DNA of 7,240 nt from Bacteroidota bacterium (GTDB lineage Bacteria > Bacteroidota > Bacteroidia > Chitinophagales > UBA2359). Of the stretch, positions 1-7,027 are shown piece after piece. The notes beneath the pieces are model-generated. The model did not search any database, was not told where the DNA came from, and saw only the letters and a program-made list of their open reading frames with translations. The stretch is from positions 1 to 7,240 of the forward strand of contig JAHDCM010000196.1 of the NCBI GenBank assembly GCA_020629895.1. Direction: 5' to 3'. A program made the translations under genes and the position numbers. Each line of letters begins with the position of its first letter. Position 1 is the stretch's first letter.

Positions 1-1983
1 TTCCAAAATCCGTACTTCCCCACGTTCCCCATCCAACTCCACCCAATCACCCGTCTGCATCTCCAAATCTCCTAATTGTACAACCAATGGCAAGCCCGTT
101 TGCTTTAATTGAATCGCCTCCACCTGCCACGCACTTCCTCCAGCCACTAAAACAGCATTCGCTTGTAACCAATAAGGTAAGAATCGCTTGTCTAAACTAG
201 GCACCCACAAAATAACACGCTCAAAATCAGGACGCGGAATCGGTTTAGGTGGCAAGGCATCCAGTCGCCATATCCGTCCCTTCACACGCCCTTCCAACAC
301 CCCCATCCCCTTAAAAACACCTACCTTTTTATTGACCTTTCTGACCAATGGAGCCTCTAATTGATACGCATTAACAAGCGGTGTTTTTTTTCCTTGAAAA
401 GGCAATAAAGGATGATAAGGCATCGCAGGAAACCCCCATGTTTCCTCGATTTCCTTCAATTCATAACGGTATCGCCACAACTGCCAAATAGATTTATCTC
501 GAAACCACTGCACTAGCTCCAATTGTCGATGCAACGATCTTAATAAAACTTTTTTAAGCGAAAATCGCCCATGTACTTGTTGTTTAAACTGTACGCTTAC
601 TTGAGGGTTTTTATGAAATAACAAACGCATCCATGCATCAGCTTCATACTCTTCAAATCGCTCAAATGCAATATCTTCCTCTTCCAAACTTCGATGCCCC
701 CATTTATCCAAAAAAGCCTCCTGATCAAGCTTACCTTGCCACAAATCATAAAAACCAGCCAAATCATTATGAGCAGATAAAGCAATGGCTTGGCTCGGCT
801 TCCAAAGTCCTCGATTTTCCCAAAACCGACTCCACAAATAAGATTTTACCAGCAACATTATTTTTAACACCACATAGTTTGTATGAAAATCAAGCAAATC
901 AGCTTTATAATCTTCCCAAGCAACTCCTGGCTTACTCACCCATAAAGGCTTGCGTTCTTTATACTTATATTCTGACTGCCGACTCACCACAAAAAGCCAA
1001 CGTTTCAAACGACGTTTCAAACGCGACAAATGCCACGTTAAGCGCATCCATTTCCCTACATTTCGAAGCACCCGAAAAGGACGATAAGCAAGCCGTAACT
1101 GATCTTTTTCAGTAGGATATATCGCTGTTAAACTGGTCGATAATCCCCAATTTTGCTTCAACAATTGTACTCCTTCCAAATCAAGAGAAGCATGTCCTTT
1201 GTCATAAGTCAATAAAGGAGTAGGACTCCATTTTGTTAACTCCTCGTTCACCTTGTCAACTAAATCAGCCTCATAACTAGCTTGCCACTTCGACTGATAC
1301 ATAGCTCCTTCACCCAACAACCGAACAGGCATTTTACCAATAGGAGAACGAATAGGACTAGTATCAGGCAGTACTTTTTCGACTTCTAATAAATAAATTT
1401 TTCCACGCTCCAACGAAAAAGAAAAGTGACAAGGCACTTGCGCAAAATCGGGATGCGCCTTTAAAAAATGCTGAATATAGCTAGAAAGTTGAATAAAATC
1501 TTTGGTATATTTATAATGATCATGTTGCTTTGAAAAAGGCTTCCAAAACTTTCGGATCATATATTTCCACGTATCTCCCTTTTGAAAGGCAGGCAATAAG
1601 ACCCAATTTTTACCTGTCTCATTCGCACCCACATATTCCAAAACACTGGCTTTTCCGGGTCGTGTTTGCACCGTTCCCGCCAATTCAGGATGTACCATCT
1701 CCATCACCACCACCCGTTCCTCTTTCACCACCGGATAACTATCAAACACCTCCGCCACCTTTTCGGTCAATTGCTTCTGCTCCACATTAAAAAAGTTTTG
1801 CAATGCCTGCTTTTCCTTCAAATCACGTGTACTAAAACTCGATAACACAGCCACAGGAAACTCAAATTGCAATTCCCAAGAAATATCTGTCGCTTTCAAA
1901 TCTTCTGCCCATTGCACCTCGCGAAAAAGAGGAACTGGTATGCCCAATTTCTTAAATTGTTGGAGTTGTTGGAGTTTATTCAT
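1..1983 (-). CDS. PEP synthase/PPDK-like protein without catalytic His (3' end outside window)
   Basis: The frame is open for 661 codons from ATG 1983 to the window edge, so the C-terminus is missing, probably by only a few residues. The domain order follows the PEP synthase / pyruvate phosphate dikinase / rifampin phosphotransferase family. Residues 1-21 (LGIPVP) resemble the 'GLPVPPGF' start of the ATP-grasp domain. VAVLSS (44-49) matches the VAVRSS strand. Residues 89-110 match the 'VVVQxMV...G' strand, and IYLLEV (196-201) matches the usual LQxRP strand. WGHRS (428-432) matches the 'YGHRgxxE' helix of the central domain. Residues 555-661 look like the swivelling phosphohistidine domain, ending in a typical 'DGxxGxV' turn. 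Key residues are changed: Arg to Leu47, Gln to Glu95 and Glu200, and the GGxxSHxA loop reads GGSAWQVEAI (615-624). There is no His between 602 and 661. A basic stretch runs from about 301 to 344. Family membership is fairly sure; I infer that it does not catalyse phosphotransfer, and its role is unknown. Confidence 0.8.
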   Translation of the reverse strand, partial: MNKLQQLQQFKKLGIPVPLFREVQWAEDLKATDISWELQFEFPVAVLSSFSTRDLKEKQALQNFFNVEQKQLTEKVAEVFDSYPVVKEERVVVMEMVHPELAGTVQTRPGKASVLEYVGANETGKNWVLLPAFQKGDTWKYMIRKFWKPFSKQHDHYKYTKDFIQLSSYIQHFLKAHPDFAQVPCHFSFSLERGKIYLLEVEKVLPDTSPIRSPIGKMPVRLLGEGAMYQSKWQASYEADLVDKVNEELTKWSPTPLLTYDKGHASLDLEGVQLLKQNWGLSTSLTAIYPTEKDQLRLAYRPFRVLRNVGKWMRLTWHLSRLKRRLKRWLFVVSRQSEYKYKERKPLWVSKPGVAWEDYKADLLDFHTNYVVLKIMLLVKSYLWSRFWENRGLWKPSQAIALSAHNDLAGFYDLWQGKLDQEAFLDKWGHRSLEEEDIAFERFEEYEADAWMRLLFHKNPQVSVQFKQQVHGRFSLKKVLLRSLHRQLELVQWFRDKSIWQLWRYRYELKEIEETWGFPAMPYHPLLPFQGKKTPLVNAYQLEAPLVRKVNKKVGVFKGMGVLEGRVKGRIWRLDALPPKPIPRPDFERVILWVPSLDKRFLPYWLQANAVLVAGGSAWQVEAIQLKQTGLPLVVQLGDLEMQTGDWVELDGERGEVRILE

Positions 1984-2052
1984 AAGAAACGAAAATTACG
2001 TAAAAATTTACAGTTTAGAAAGGAATCACACACCCTTCACCAACTATCTTAT

Positions 2053-2060
2053 CAAAAGTA
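2053..2060 (-). promoter_or_regulatory. Candidate -7 box (TAnnTTTG type) for the PEP synthase-like gene
   Basis: On the minus strand this reads TACTTTTG, a full match to the Bacteroidota sigma-factor -7 consensus TAnnTTTG. It lies about 70 bases before ATG 1983, giving a plausible leader of some 60 nt. TTTG motifs occur upstream at 2075-2078 and 2085-2088, but the gaps of 14 and 24 bases do not fit the usual -33 spacing well. The rest of 1984-2140 is AT-rich with no reading frame I would support and no clear ribosome binding site before the ATG. Confidence 0.4.
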
Positions 2061-2140
2061 ATAAGCATCATTTTCAAAGTTTTACAAACGAAATACAATC
2101 CCCTCTTCCCCATCATCCATCCAATCATTAATAATATGCT

Positions 2141-2357
2141 GGGCATGCCCCCATTATGTATATATTGCCGTCCATTTATACCTCTACGCATCAACAATGG
2201 TGGCAATATATACATAATGGGGTCGGGCTATTCGTTTGTAGTTGCCTCATAGCTGCTTGTTCAGCATAATCCTAGCGGTGTCTTCCGCTGTCAGCCCCGC
2301 TAGTCATTGCTTCACAAAGCACCTATTTCGCCAAGCTACCACTACTATCCCTCATGC
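2141..2357 (+). repeat. Structured dispersed repeat, copy 1
   Basis: This 217-base element recurs inverted at 7028-7234. Three blocks align without gaps: 2221-2248 with 7139-7166 (26 of 28 identical), 2271-2305 with 7080-7114 (32 of 35) and 2327-2357 with 7028-7058 (29 of 31). The segments between the blocks differ. The 5' end GGGCATG and the 3' end CCCTCATGC contain GCATG and CATGC, which can pair and so close the element. Inside are a 21-bp hairpin (2149-2222) and a 7-bp stem, CTAGCGG (2272-2278) with CCGCTAG (2297-2303), around an 18-nt loop. I see no coding potential. It could be a non-autonomous mobile element, a REP-like sequence or a structured RNA; which one is not decided by the sequence. 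Confidence 0.85.
2149..2222. repeat. Perfect 21-bp inverted repeat (hairpin module of repeat copy 1)
   Basis: The arms are 2149-2169 and 2202-2222, perfect complements beginning CCCCATTATG and ending CATAATGGGG. They are separated by 32 bases. The loop can extend the stem further, since CCAT at 2172-2175 pairs with ATGG at 2197-2200. It sits between the conserved 5' end of the repeat and the conserved GGTCGGGCTAT block, at the same place as the unrelated hairpin in copy 2. Confidence 0.9.
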
Positions 2358-2502
2358 AGTTTCTCCTCAAAAAGAAGTTAGCAAGCAACGTCCATTTAAC
2401 ATTTACTTGAAAATTTCATCGCACATTGCATATTACACGTCATACAATTATTGTAATTTTACTGCATCATTTTTGTATGCAATATTAGCAAAGTCAACCA
2501 TT
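2358..2502 (+). promoter_or_regulatory. Leader region of the saccharopine dehydrogenase-like gene
   Basis: This AT-rich gap lies between repeat copy 1 and the ATG at 2503. It holds a 13-bp odd-centred palindrome, TACAATTATTGTA (2443-2455), that could be an operator. CATTTTTG (2468-2475) is one mismatch from the Bacteroidota TAnnTTTG -7 box and would put transcription start roughly 20 bases before the ATG. The nearest TTG (2451-2453) is only 14 bases upstream, shorter than the usual spacing. No Shine-Dalgarno sequence is evident. This is a weak candidate only. Confidence 0.25.
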
Positions 2503-3873
2503 ATGAAAAAAATACTAATACTCGGAGCTGGTAAATCAGCCACTGACCTAATTCGCTACTTATTAGAACATTCCCAAACCTTTGATTGGGAGATCATTGT
2601 AGGTGATTTAGACAAGGATTTAGCTGCTCAAAAAGTTGGTGGACATCCACGCGGCAAAGCTATTTATTATAATGTCATGGATGCCGACTTGACCGACCAA
2701 CTTGTTGCTCAAGTAGATGTTGTTGCTTCCGTTTTACCCGCCAAATTGCACTACCTCGTAGCAGAAGCCTGTGTTAAACATGGCAGGCATATCGTTACGC
2801 CTTCTTATATTTCTGCGAAAGACAAAGCGATGGATACCGATTTTAGAAGCAAGGGACTGCTTTTCATGGGCGAGATGGGTTTAGACCCTGGCATTGATCA
2901 CATGAGTGTCATGCAAATGCTAGGCGAAGTTCGCCATATTGGTGGAAAAGTCCAAGCAATTCGCTCCTATACAGGTGCTTTAATTGCCCCCGAATCGAAT
3001 ACGAATCCCTGGCAATATAAATTTACATGGGCTCCTATGAATGTGGTTTTAGCAGGGCAAGGTACCGCCCAATATTTGAAAAATGGCCGTCCTAAGTATA
3101 TTCCTTATAATCGCCTTTTCGAATTGACAGAACGTTATGAGGTAGATGGTATTGGTTCCTTTGATGGCTATGCCAACCGCGACTCTCTCAGCTACCTCAA
3201 CAAATACAATATTGCCGATGTGCCTACTTTTATTCGGGGTACCCTACGTTATTCGGGTTATTGTGAAGCTTGGAATGCCTTTGTAAAATTGGGATGGACG
3301 AATAATACCTTCCCTATCATCAACTCGGATACACTCACCTATAATGATCTTTTGGAAGCATTCCTTCCTAGCGATTCTAGTGAAGATCGCCGTCCCCTAG
3401 ATGTACGCATGGCTGATTTCATAGGCACTCCCCCTGATTCCGAACTCATGTATCGCATGCGTTGGTTAGGTTTATTTGACCAAAAACCCATAAAAAAAGC
3501 AAATGCCACACCCGCCCAAATCTTACTAGATTTACTAGAAGAAAAATGGCAATTAGGAACTGAAGACAAGGATATGATTGTGATGATTCATCAATTTGAT
3601 TACGAGCTACACGAACAGTCGTTTTGTAGGCAATCTACAATGGTCATGAAAGGAAAAGATCACAATAATACCGCCATTGCTGCTACGGTTGGTTTTCCAA
3701 TGGCAATTATGGTCAAATTGATTTTAACAGGCAAAGTAGATCATTTGTCAGGTGTCAAGATGCCTATCATGAAAGAAGTATATGAACCTTGTTTGAAGGA
3801 GCTTGGCGAATTAGGGGTACATTTTCAAGAAGCAGAAACCAGCAAGGATTCGTCACAGAAAATTCAGCTTTAA
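2503..3873 (+). CDS. Saccharopine dehydrogenase (saccharopine reductase)-like oxidoreductase
   Basis: The protein has 456 residues from ATG 2503 (MKKILILGAG). An in-frame start at 2242 would lie inside the repeat and add 87 residues before the Rossmann strand, so I reject it. Residues 1-100 form the nucleotide-binding fold with GAGKSA (8-13), a GxGxxA loop as in fungal Lys9-type enzymes; Asp35 at the end of the second strand might favour NAD. GLDPGIDH (126-133) and the segment around ESNTNPWQYKFTW (164-176) are hallmarks of the saccharopine reductase group. The length is close to the roughly 450 residues of that family. In the family the reaction joins or splits saccharopine, glutamate and 2-aminoadipate semialdehyde with NAD(P) in the cytoplasm. 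No lysine-pathway genes adjoin it, so substrate and direction (lysine catabolism or something else) are not settled. Confidence 0.9.
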   Translation: MKKILILGAGKSATDLIRYLLEHSQTFDWEIIVGDLDKDLAAQKVGGHPRGKAIYYNVMDADLTDQLVAQVDVVASVLPAKLHYLVAEACVKHGRHIVTPSYISAKDKAMDTDFRSKGLLFMGEMGLDPGIDHMSVMQMLGEVRHIGGKVQAIRSYTGALIAPESNTNPWQYKFTWAPMNVVLAGQGTAQYLKNGRPKYIPYNRLFELTERYEVDGIGSFDGYANRDSLSYLNKYNIADVPTFIRGTLRYSGYCEAWNAFVKLGWTNNTFPIINSDTLTYNDLLEAFLPSDSSEDRRPLDVRMADFIGTPPDSELMYRMRWLGLFDQKPIKKANATPAQILLDLLEEKWQLGTEDKDMIVMIHQFDYELHEQSFCRQSTMVMKGKDHNNTAIAATVGFPMAIMVKLILTGKVDHLSGVKMPIMKEVYEPCLKELGELGVHFQEAETSKDSSQKIQL

Positions 3874-3936
3874 GAGGCTGTCTTGATTTTAGAATTGGAG
3901 CTGAAAAAACCAGATTGTAAAATCAAGACAGTCTCT
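3873..3936 (+). terminator. Strong hairpin overlapping the stop codon; terminator or small palindromic insertion
   Basis: The arms 3873-3891 and 3918-3936 form a 19-bp stem with a single G.T wobble. The 5' arm begins AGAGGCTGTCTTGATTTT, and the loop is 26 nt. The stem starts at the last base of the dehydrogenase stop codon, so it would fold at the end of that transcript and separate it from the lipoprotein gene. No T-run follows on either strand, so it is not a classical intrinsic terminator. TAA flanks the palindrome on both sides (3871-3873 and 3936-3938), which also allows a MITE-like insertion with a 3-bp duplication. Confidence 0.5.
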
Positions 3937-4021
3937 AATAGTCAAGCTTTGTGAAGTTTATTATCATGAGAATGTAATATGGCCTAATTTTAAGGGGTAA
4001 TTATCTAGACCAATTACATTG

Positions 4022-5251
4022 ATGAAACCTACTAAACACCTGTTATTGCCTTTACTAGGGTGCTTGTTATTAGGACTAGGTGCTTGTATTTTTAAAAAAA
4101 GTGGAGACCAACCAAACGCTACCAATACCTTTAGTCCTAGTCGGCACACTAGTAAGGCAAGCATTATTTTTGGGGAAGATACTTTCGATGAAGCTGATTC
4201 ATTAGGCGTTTTATTTCAACGTAAAACCAATGGCTTATTCGACATCACCCTTCCCTACTCTCCTTATGGAGATAGCTTGCGCCTGCAAGCTATTGACCTT
4301 CGCGCGTGGGTACCATTGATTCCTACTTGGGTACAAGAAGACCAGTTTTTGACTAAAGCAGGCATTATCAACCAAACGAAACGACAACATCAGGTCGAAT
4401 TTACACCAAGTAGCTTCACATTTGTAGGTAGTACTAGCCCGCCTTCCATCAGCCAAGTAGATATTTTACATCATTGTTTGTATGACGATGAATGGGAAGT
4501 CATTTGTTATAATCAAGCTCAACAAACCAGTTATCACCTTAAATTTCCCTTTCCCGAAGCCTTATTTGCCGACTTATTTATGGAAAAAAACGACCTTCCT
4601 TTCGAGGAGTTTCAACACCTAATTGATAGTGATTTTTCCTTGCAAAATACACCCGTTATTTTAAGCTTACTCCGACGCGTACAAGCAAAAGAGGTCTTAC
4701 CTTTCCAGCAATTAGACACACTTTCTGCTGATAAGGACTCTATTCAATACGCCAATTTGTTTAGTAAATTATTGCCTAATTTTAGTTGCCTACCTCCTAA
4801 ACCACTCGCTCCAAATCCAGCGGTATTGGTACGAAAAGTCGAAAAAAGAGAAATTCTTACAGAAGGGAAACACAAAACATTAGAGTTGGAGATTCAATTA
4901 TTAAGTAATCGGGTGGAAGGACGTAATAAGATAATAGCGGGAGCATTGGATAATATTCCAATGCTAAAAGAAGAAGAGGCAGCGAGGGGCTTACTGGTTC
5001 CGATTGGTTTATATAGCCCTCCTTGTTATGAATCTTATCAGGACATGTTGGTTCGCACACAGAAAGGAAATTATCAACCCTACGCTTTTTTTATTAATCC
5101 CCAAAAACGCTGGTTAGATTTTCAAGATTTAGGTATTGACCATTTACTTTTGTATTACGACCAGCATCAAGAAAATCAGCTACATATCAAGTTCTTGTCC
5201 TTAAAACGCATGAAAATTATTGGGGATTATCTTGTTTATACTGCTATCTAA
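4022..5251 (+). CDS. Predicted lipoprotein of unknown function
   Basis: The protein has 409 residues. ATG 4022 is chosen over the in-frame TTG just before it. The N-terminus is a lipoprotein signal: Lys2 and Lys5, a hydrophobic run from about 7 to 20, and the lipobox LGAC with Cys22 as the lipidated residue. The mature protein would be anchored in a membrane facing the periplasm or the cell surface. The remainder is soluble, with many aromatic residues and no further membrane segment. I recognise no domain and no catalytic motif. Residues from about 330 to the end are the best-ordered part, rich in Tyr, Phe and Trp. The 85-base gap before it, after the palindrome, holds AAGCTTTG (3944-3951, one mismatch from TAnnTTTG) and a GTAATT/AATTAC inverted repeat (3997-4002, 4012-4017) just before the start. 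It converges on the kinase gene with 11 bases between the stops. Confidence 0.85.
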   Translation: MKPTKHLLLPLLGCLLLGLGACIFKKSGDQPNATNTFSPSRHTSKASIIFGEDTFDEADSLGVLFQRKTNGLFDITLPYSPYGDSLRLQAIDLRAWVPLIPTWVQEDQFLTKAGIINQTKRQHQVEFTPSSFTFVGSTSPPSISQVDILHHCLYDDEWEVICYNQAQQTSYHLKFPFPEALFADLFMEKNDLPFEEFQHLIDSDFSLQNTPVILSLLRRVQAKEVLPFQQLDTLSADKDSIQYANLFSKLLPNFSCLPPKPLAPNPAVLVRKVEKREILTEGKHKTLELEIQLLSNRVEGRNKIIAGALDNIPMLKEEEAARGLLVPIGLYSPPCYESYQDMLVRTQKGNYQPYAFFINPQKRWLDFQDLGIDHLLLYYDQHQENQLHIKFLSLKRMKIIGDYLVYTAI

Positions 5252-5262
5252 GCGAAGTGGTT

Positions 5263-6921
5263 CTACGTCCTCACATCCCGAAAAGCGGCTCTCAAAAATA
5301 ACAAACTAAACACTCCAATCAATCCCCAATTCATACGCCTCACCCACAGCTTATCTCCAATTTCTACATTTACCAAAAAATAAACCAGCGCAAATAAAAT
5401 AAAGGCATACAAAAACTGCTGTCCTAGAAAATAGATTTTTTGGATATTCTCTTTTACCCCCCGCAGTTCATCTTCCAGTTCACTTTCATTCTGTGTTTTC
5501 AAAAAGCGGGATAGCTCATTAGGAAGAGCAATTGCAGTGGTCAACTGATTTTTGAAGGTATTGATAATAAGTGTCGAAAAACCTTCCTCCTTATCCAAAA
5601 TATGTTGTTGCATATAGGGTCGAACAACATGTAAGGTGTTCATATTCGGAGCAAGTAAAAAAGTATTACCCATCAATAATACAATGGTGCGATTGAGCAG
5701 GATATAATCTTTCGGAATGCGAATATTATTAGAAACATCTCGCAAATCTACTTTCCGCAATATGGAAGCAATCGAAGATAAGCCCGAATTGAGTTTTACA
5801 TTTTGAAAGTTCAAACCATCAAACTGCACTTCGGTTTGCAAAAATTCTTTAAAAATATCAATGAGTTTTTCTACATACTTACGAGAGGCTTTATCCGACC
5901 CCAAAAAGCCCATTCGCTTTAGGGCAAGCACCGTATCTTCGGTATCATTTCGCACAACGGCTTCTATCAAATCAGGAATAGCTCGTTTAGTGGCTTCACT
6001 CAGGTAGGCAACGGCTCCAAAATCTAATAAAATCAATTCCCCCTGGCGATTAATCAAAATATTTCCAGGGTGTGGATCGGCATGGTAAAAACCATCTACC
6101 AAAACCATTTTACAGTAGAGTTCCGTAAGGCGTTTATTTACCTCCTCCAAATCTAATCCCCACTCTTTAAAGGTAGCTACTTGTGATAGGTTAGTTCCTT
6201 CACAAAAGGAAGAAACCAGCACTTTTTTTGTACAAAATTCCTCATAAACCTTCGGGATCACCACTCGCAATTCGGGAGCATCTTTCAGACTATTCGCAAT
6301 TTTTTGCATAGATTGTGCTTCTTGCAAATAATCCAGCTCCTCCTCAATCATTTGTCGCACTTGATCGTAAGTATGATCTAGTCCGTGCATACTCATAAAA
6401 AAGCCATGCAGCCGCACAATATTTTTGAGGATGGTAAGGTCAGCTTTTGCAATGGTATCTATATTTTGGTGTTGTATTTTTACAACCACCTCTTCCCCTT
6501 TAAAAGTAGCGCGGTGTACCTGTCCAATAGAAGCGGCTGCAAGTGGTTCTTTCCGAAAATTGCCAAATAGTTCGTCGGGCTTTTTGCCGAGTTCCTGAAA
6601 AATGGTTTCTTCTATTTCACTATACGGCTTGGCTTTGATATGATCTTGTAGTTCTTCGAGTGGGCCGCGAAACTCTTCGGGCAGTACATTGGAAAGGTTG
6701 GAGATAAGTTGTCCCATTTTGATAAAGAGTCCTTGCAACTCCTGTACTCGGTTTTTTACTCGATCCGCATTTTTTACATGTAGGCTGTTAATGTGCTTAT
6801 CGAAATGTGCCTTTCCCAATATTTTACTTTTGAGGTGCAACCACAAGTAGCTTCCAAAGACTTGAAAAGCGGTAAAATAGGCTTTGCGTTTGCGAACACG
6901 AGGAGAGAAAATATTAGACAT
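5263..6921 (-). CDS. ABC1/UbiB (AarF) family atypical kinase
   Basis: The protein has 552 residues, starting at ATG 6921 and ending with TAG. All signature elements of the ABC1/UbiB/COQ8 family are present. The KxGQ motif is KMGQ (68-71). The Ala-rich nucleotide loop is AAAS (128-131), followed by SIGQVHRA. The ATP lysine lies in VVVK (148), and the ExD region is EEELDYLQEA (193-202). The catalytic loop is HADPHPGN (280-287), and the metal-binding motif is DFG (300-302). Two membrane segments close the protein, about 497-517 and 529-546, as is common in UbiB proteins, placing the kinase-like domain at the cytoplasmic face. The family supports isoprenoid quinone or lipid homeostasis, probably through ATPase activity. 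Bacteroidota generally use menaquinone, so I give no ubi symbol. The motifs are intact, so it is likely active. It stands alone, transcribed toward the lipoprotein gene. Confidence 0.95.
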   Translation of the reverse strand: MSNIFSPRVRKRKAYFTAFQVFGSYLWLHLKSKILGKAHFDKHINSLHVKNADRVKNRVQELQGLFIKMGQLISNLSNVLPEEFRGPLEELQDHIKAKPYSEIEETIFQELGKKPDELFGNFRKEPLAAASIGQVHRATFKGEEVVVKIQHQNIDTIAKADLTILKNIVRLHGFFMSMHGLDHTYDQVRQMIEEELDYLQEAQSMQKIANSLKDAPELRVVIPKVYEEFCTKKVLVSSFCEGTNLSQVATFKEWGLDLEEVNKRLTELYCKMVLVDGFYHADPHPGNILINRQGELILLDFGAVAYLSEATKRAIPDLIEAVVRNDTEDTVLALKRMGFLGSDKASRKYVEKLIDIFKEFLQTEVQFDGLNFQNVKLNSGLSSIASILRKVDLRDVSNNIRIPKDYILLNRTIVLLMGNTFLLAPNMNTLHVVRPYMQQHILDKEEGFSTLIINTFKNQLTTAIALPNELSRFLKTQNESELEDELRGVKENIQKIYFLGQQFLYAFILFALVYFLVNVEIGDKLWVRRMNWGLIGVFSLLFLRAAFRDVRT

Positions 6922-6928
6922 GGATTAT

Positions 6929-7014
6929 ACGATTGACGATGAAACGATGAACGATGGAATGTAAAGGCGTAAGATTTTGCGCCTATTAACGTCAGACGTT
7001 TCATCGTAAATCGT
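6929..7014. repeat. Compound palindrome upstream of the UbiB-family gene
   Basis: The outer arms 6929-6946 and 6997-7014 pair over 18 bp with one mismatch (6935 opposite 7008). Nested inside is a second hairpin, 6965-6972 with 6977-6984 (AGGCGTAA with TTGCGCCT), having one G.T wobble and a 4-base loop. The left arm and the bases after it carry four ACGAT words starting at 6929, 6936, 6944 and 6951, a period of 7 to 8. The structure begins 8 bases before the kinase ATG (minus strand), so it would lie in its leader or promoter. It may be a small repeat element or a regulatory fold. There is no visible Shine-Dalgarno sequence before the ATG. Confidence 0.75.
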
Positions 7015-7027
7015 TCAAACGTTTCTT

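Noticed and set aside
633..1115. Plus-strand 160-codon open frame
   Set aside because: It lies wholly antisense to the PEP synthase-like gene, whose residues match family motifs on the other strand. Its own translation is low-complexity and unrecognisable.
1530..1790. Plus-strand open frame rich in Pro and Ser
   Set aside because: It is a shadow of the Gly- and Val-rich coding sequence on the minus strand, with no independent support.
2015..2215. Minus-strand 66-codon frame upstream of the PEP synthase-like gene
   Set aside because: It runs through the 21-bp hairpin and the candidate promoter, and its translation has no recognisable features.
2149..2222. Intrinsic terminator reading of the 21-bp hairpin
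   Set aside because: No T-run follows on either strand, it is not just after a gene, and an equivalent hairpin sits inside the other repeat copy, so it belongs to the element.
2242..2502. Upstream extension of the dehydrogenase frame to ATG 2242
   Set aside because: It would begin inside the structured repeat and add 87 residues unlike the family. The Rossmann strand starts right after ATG 2503.
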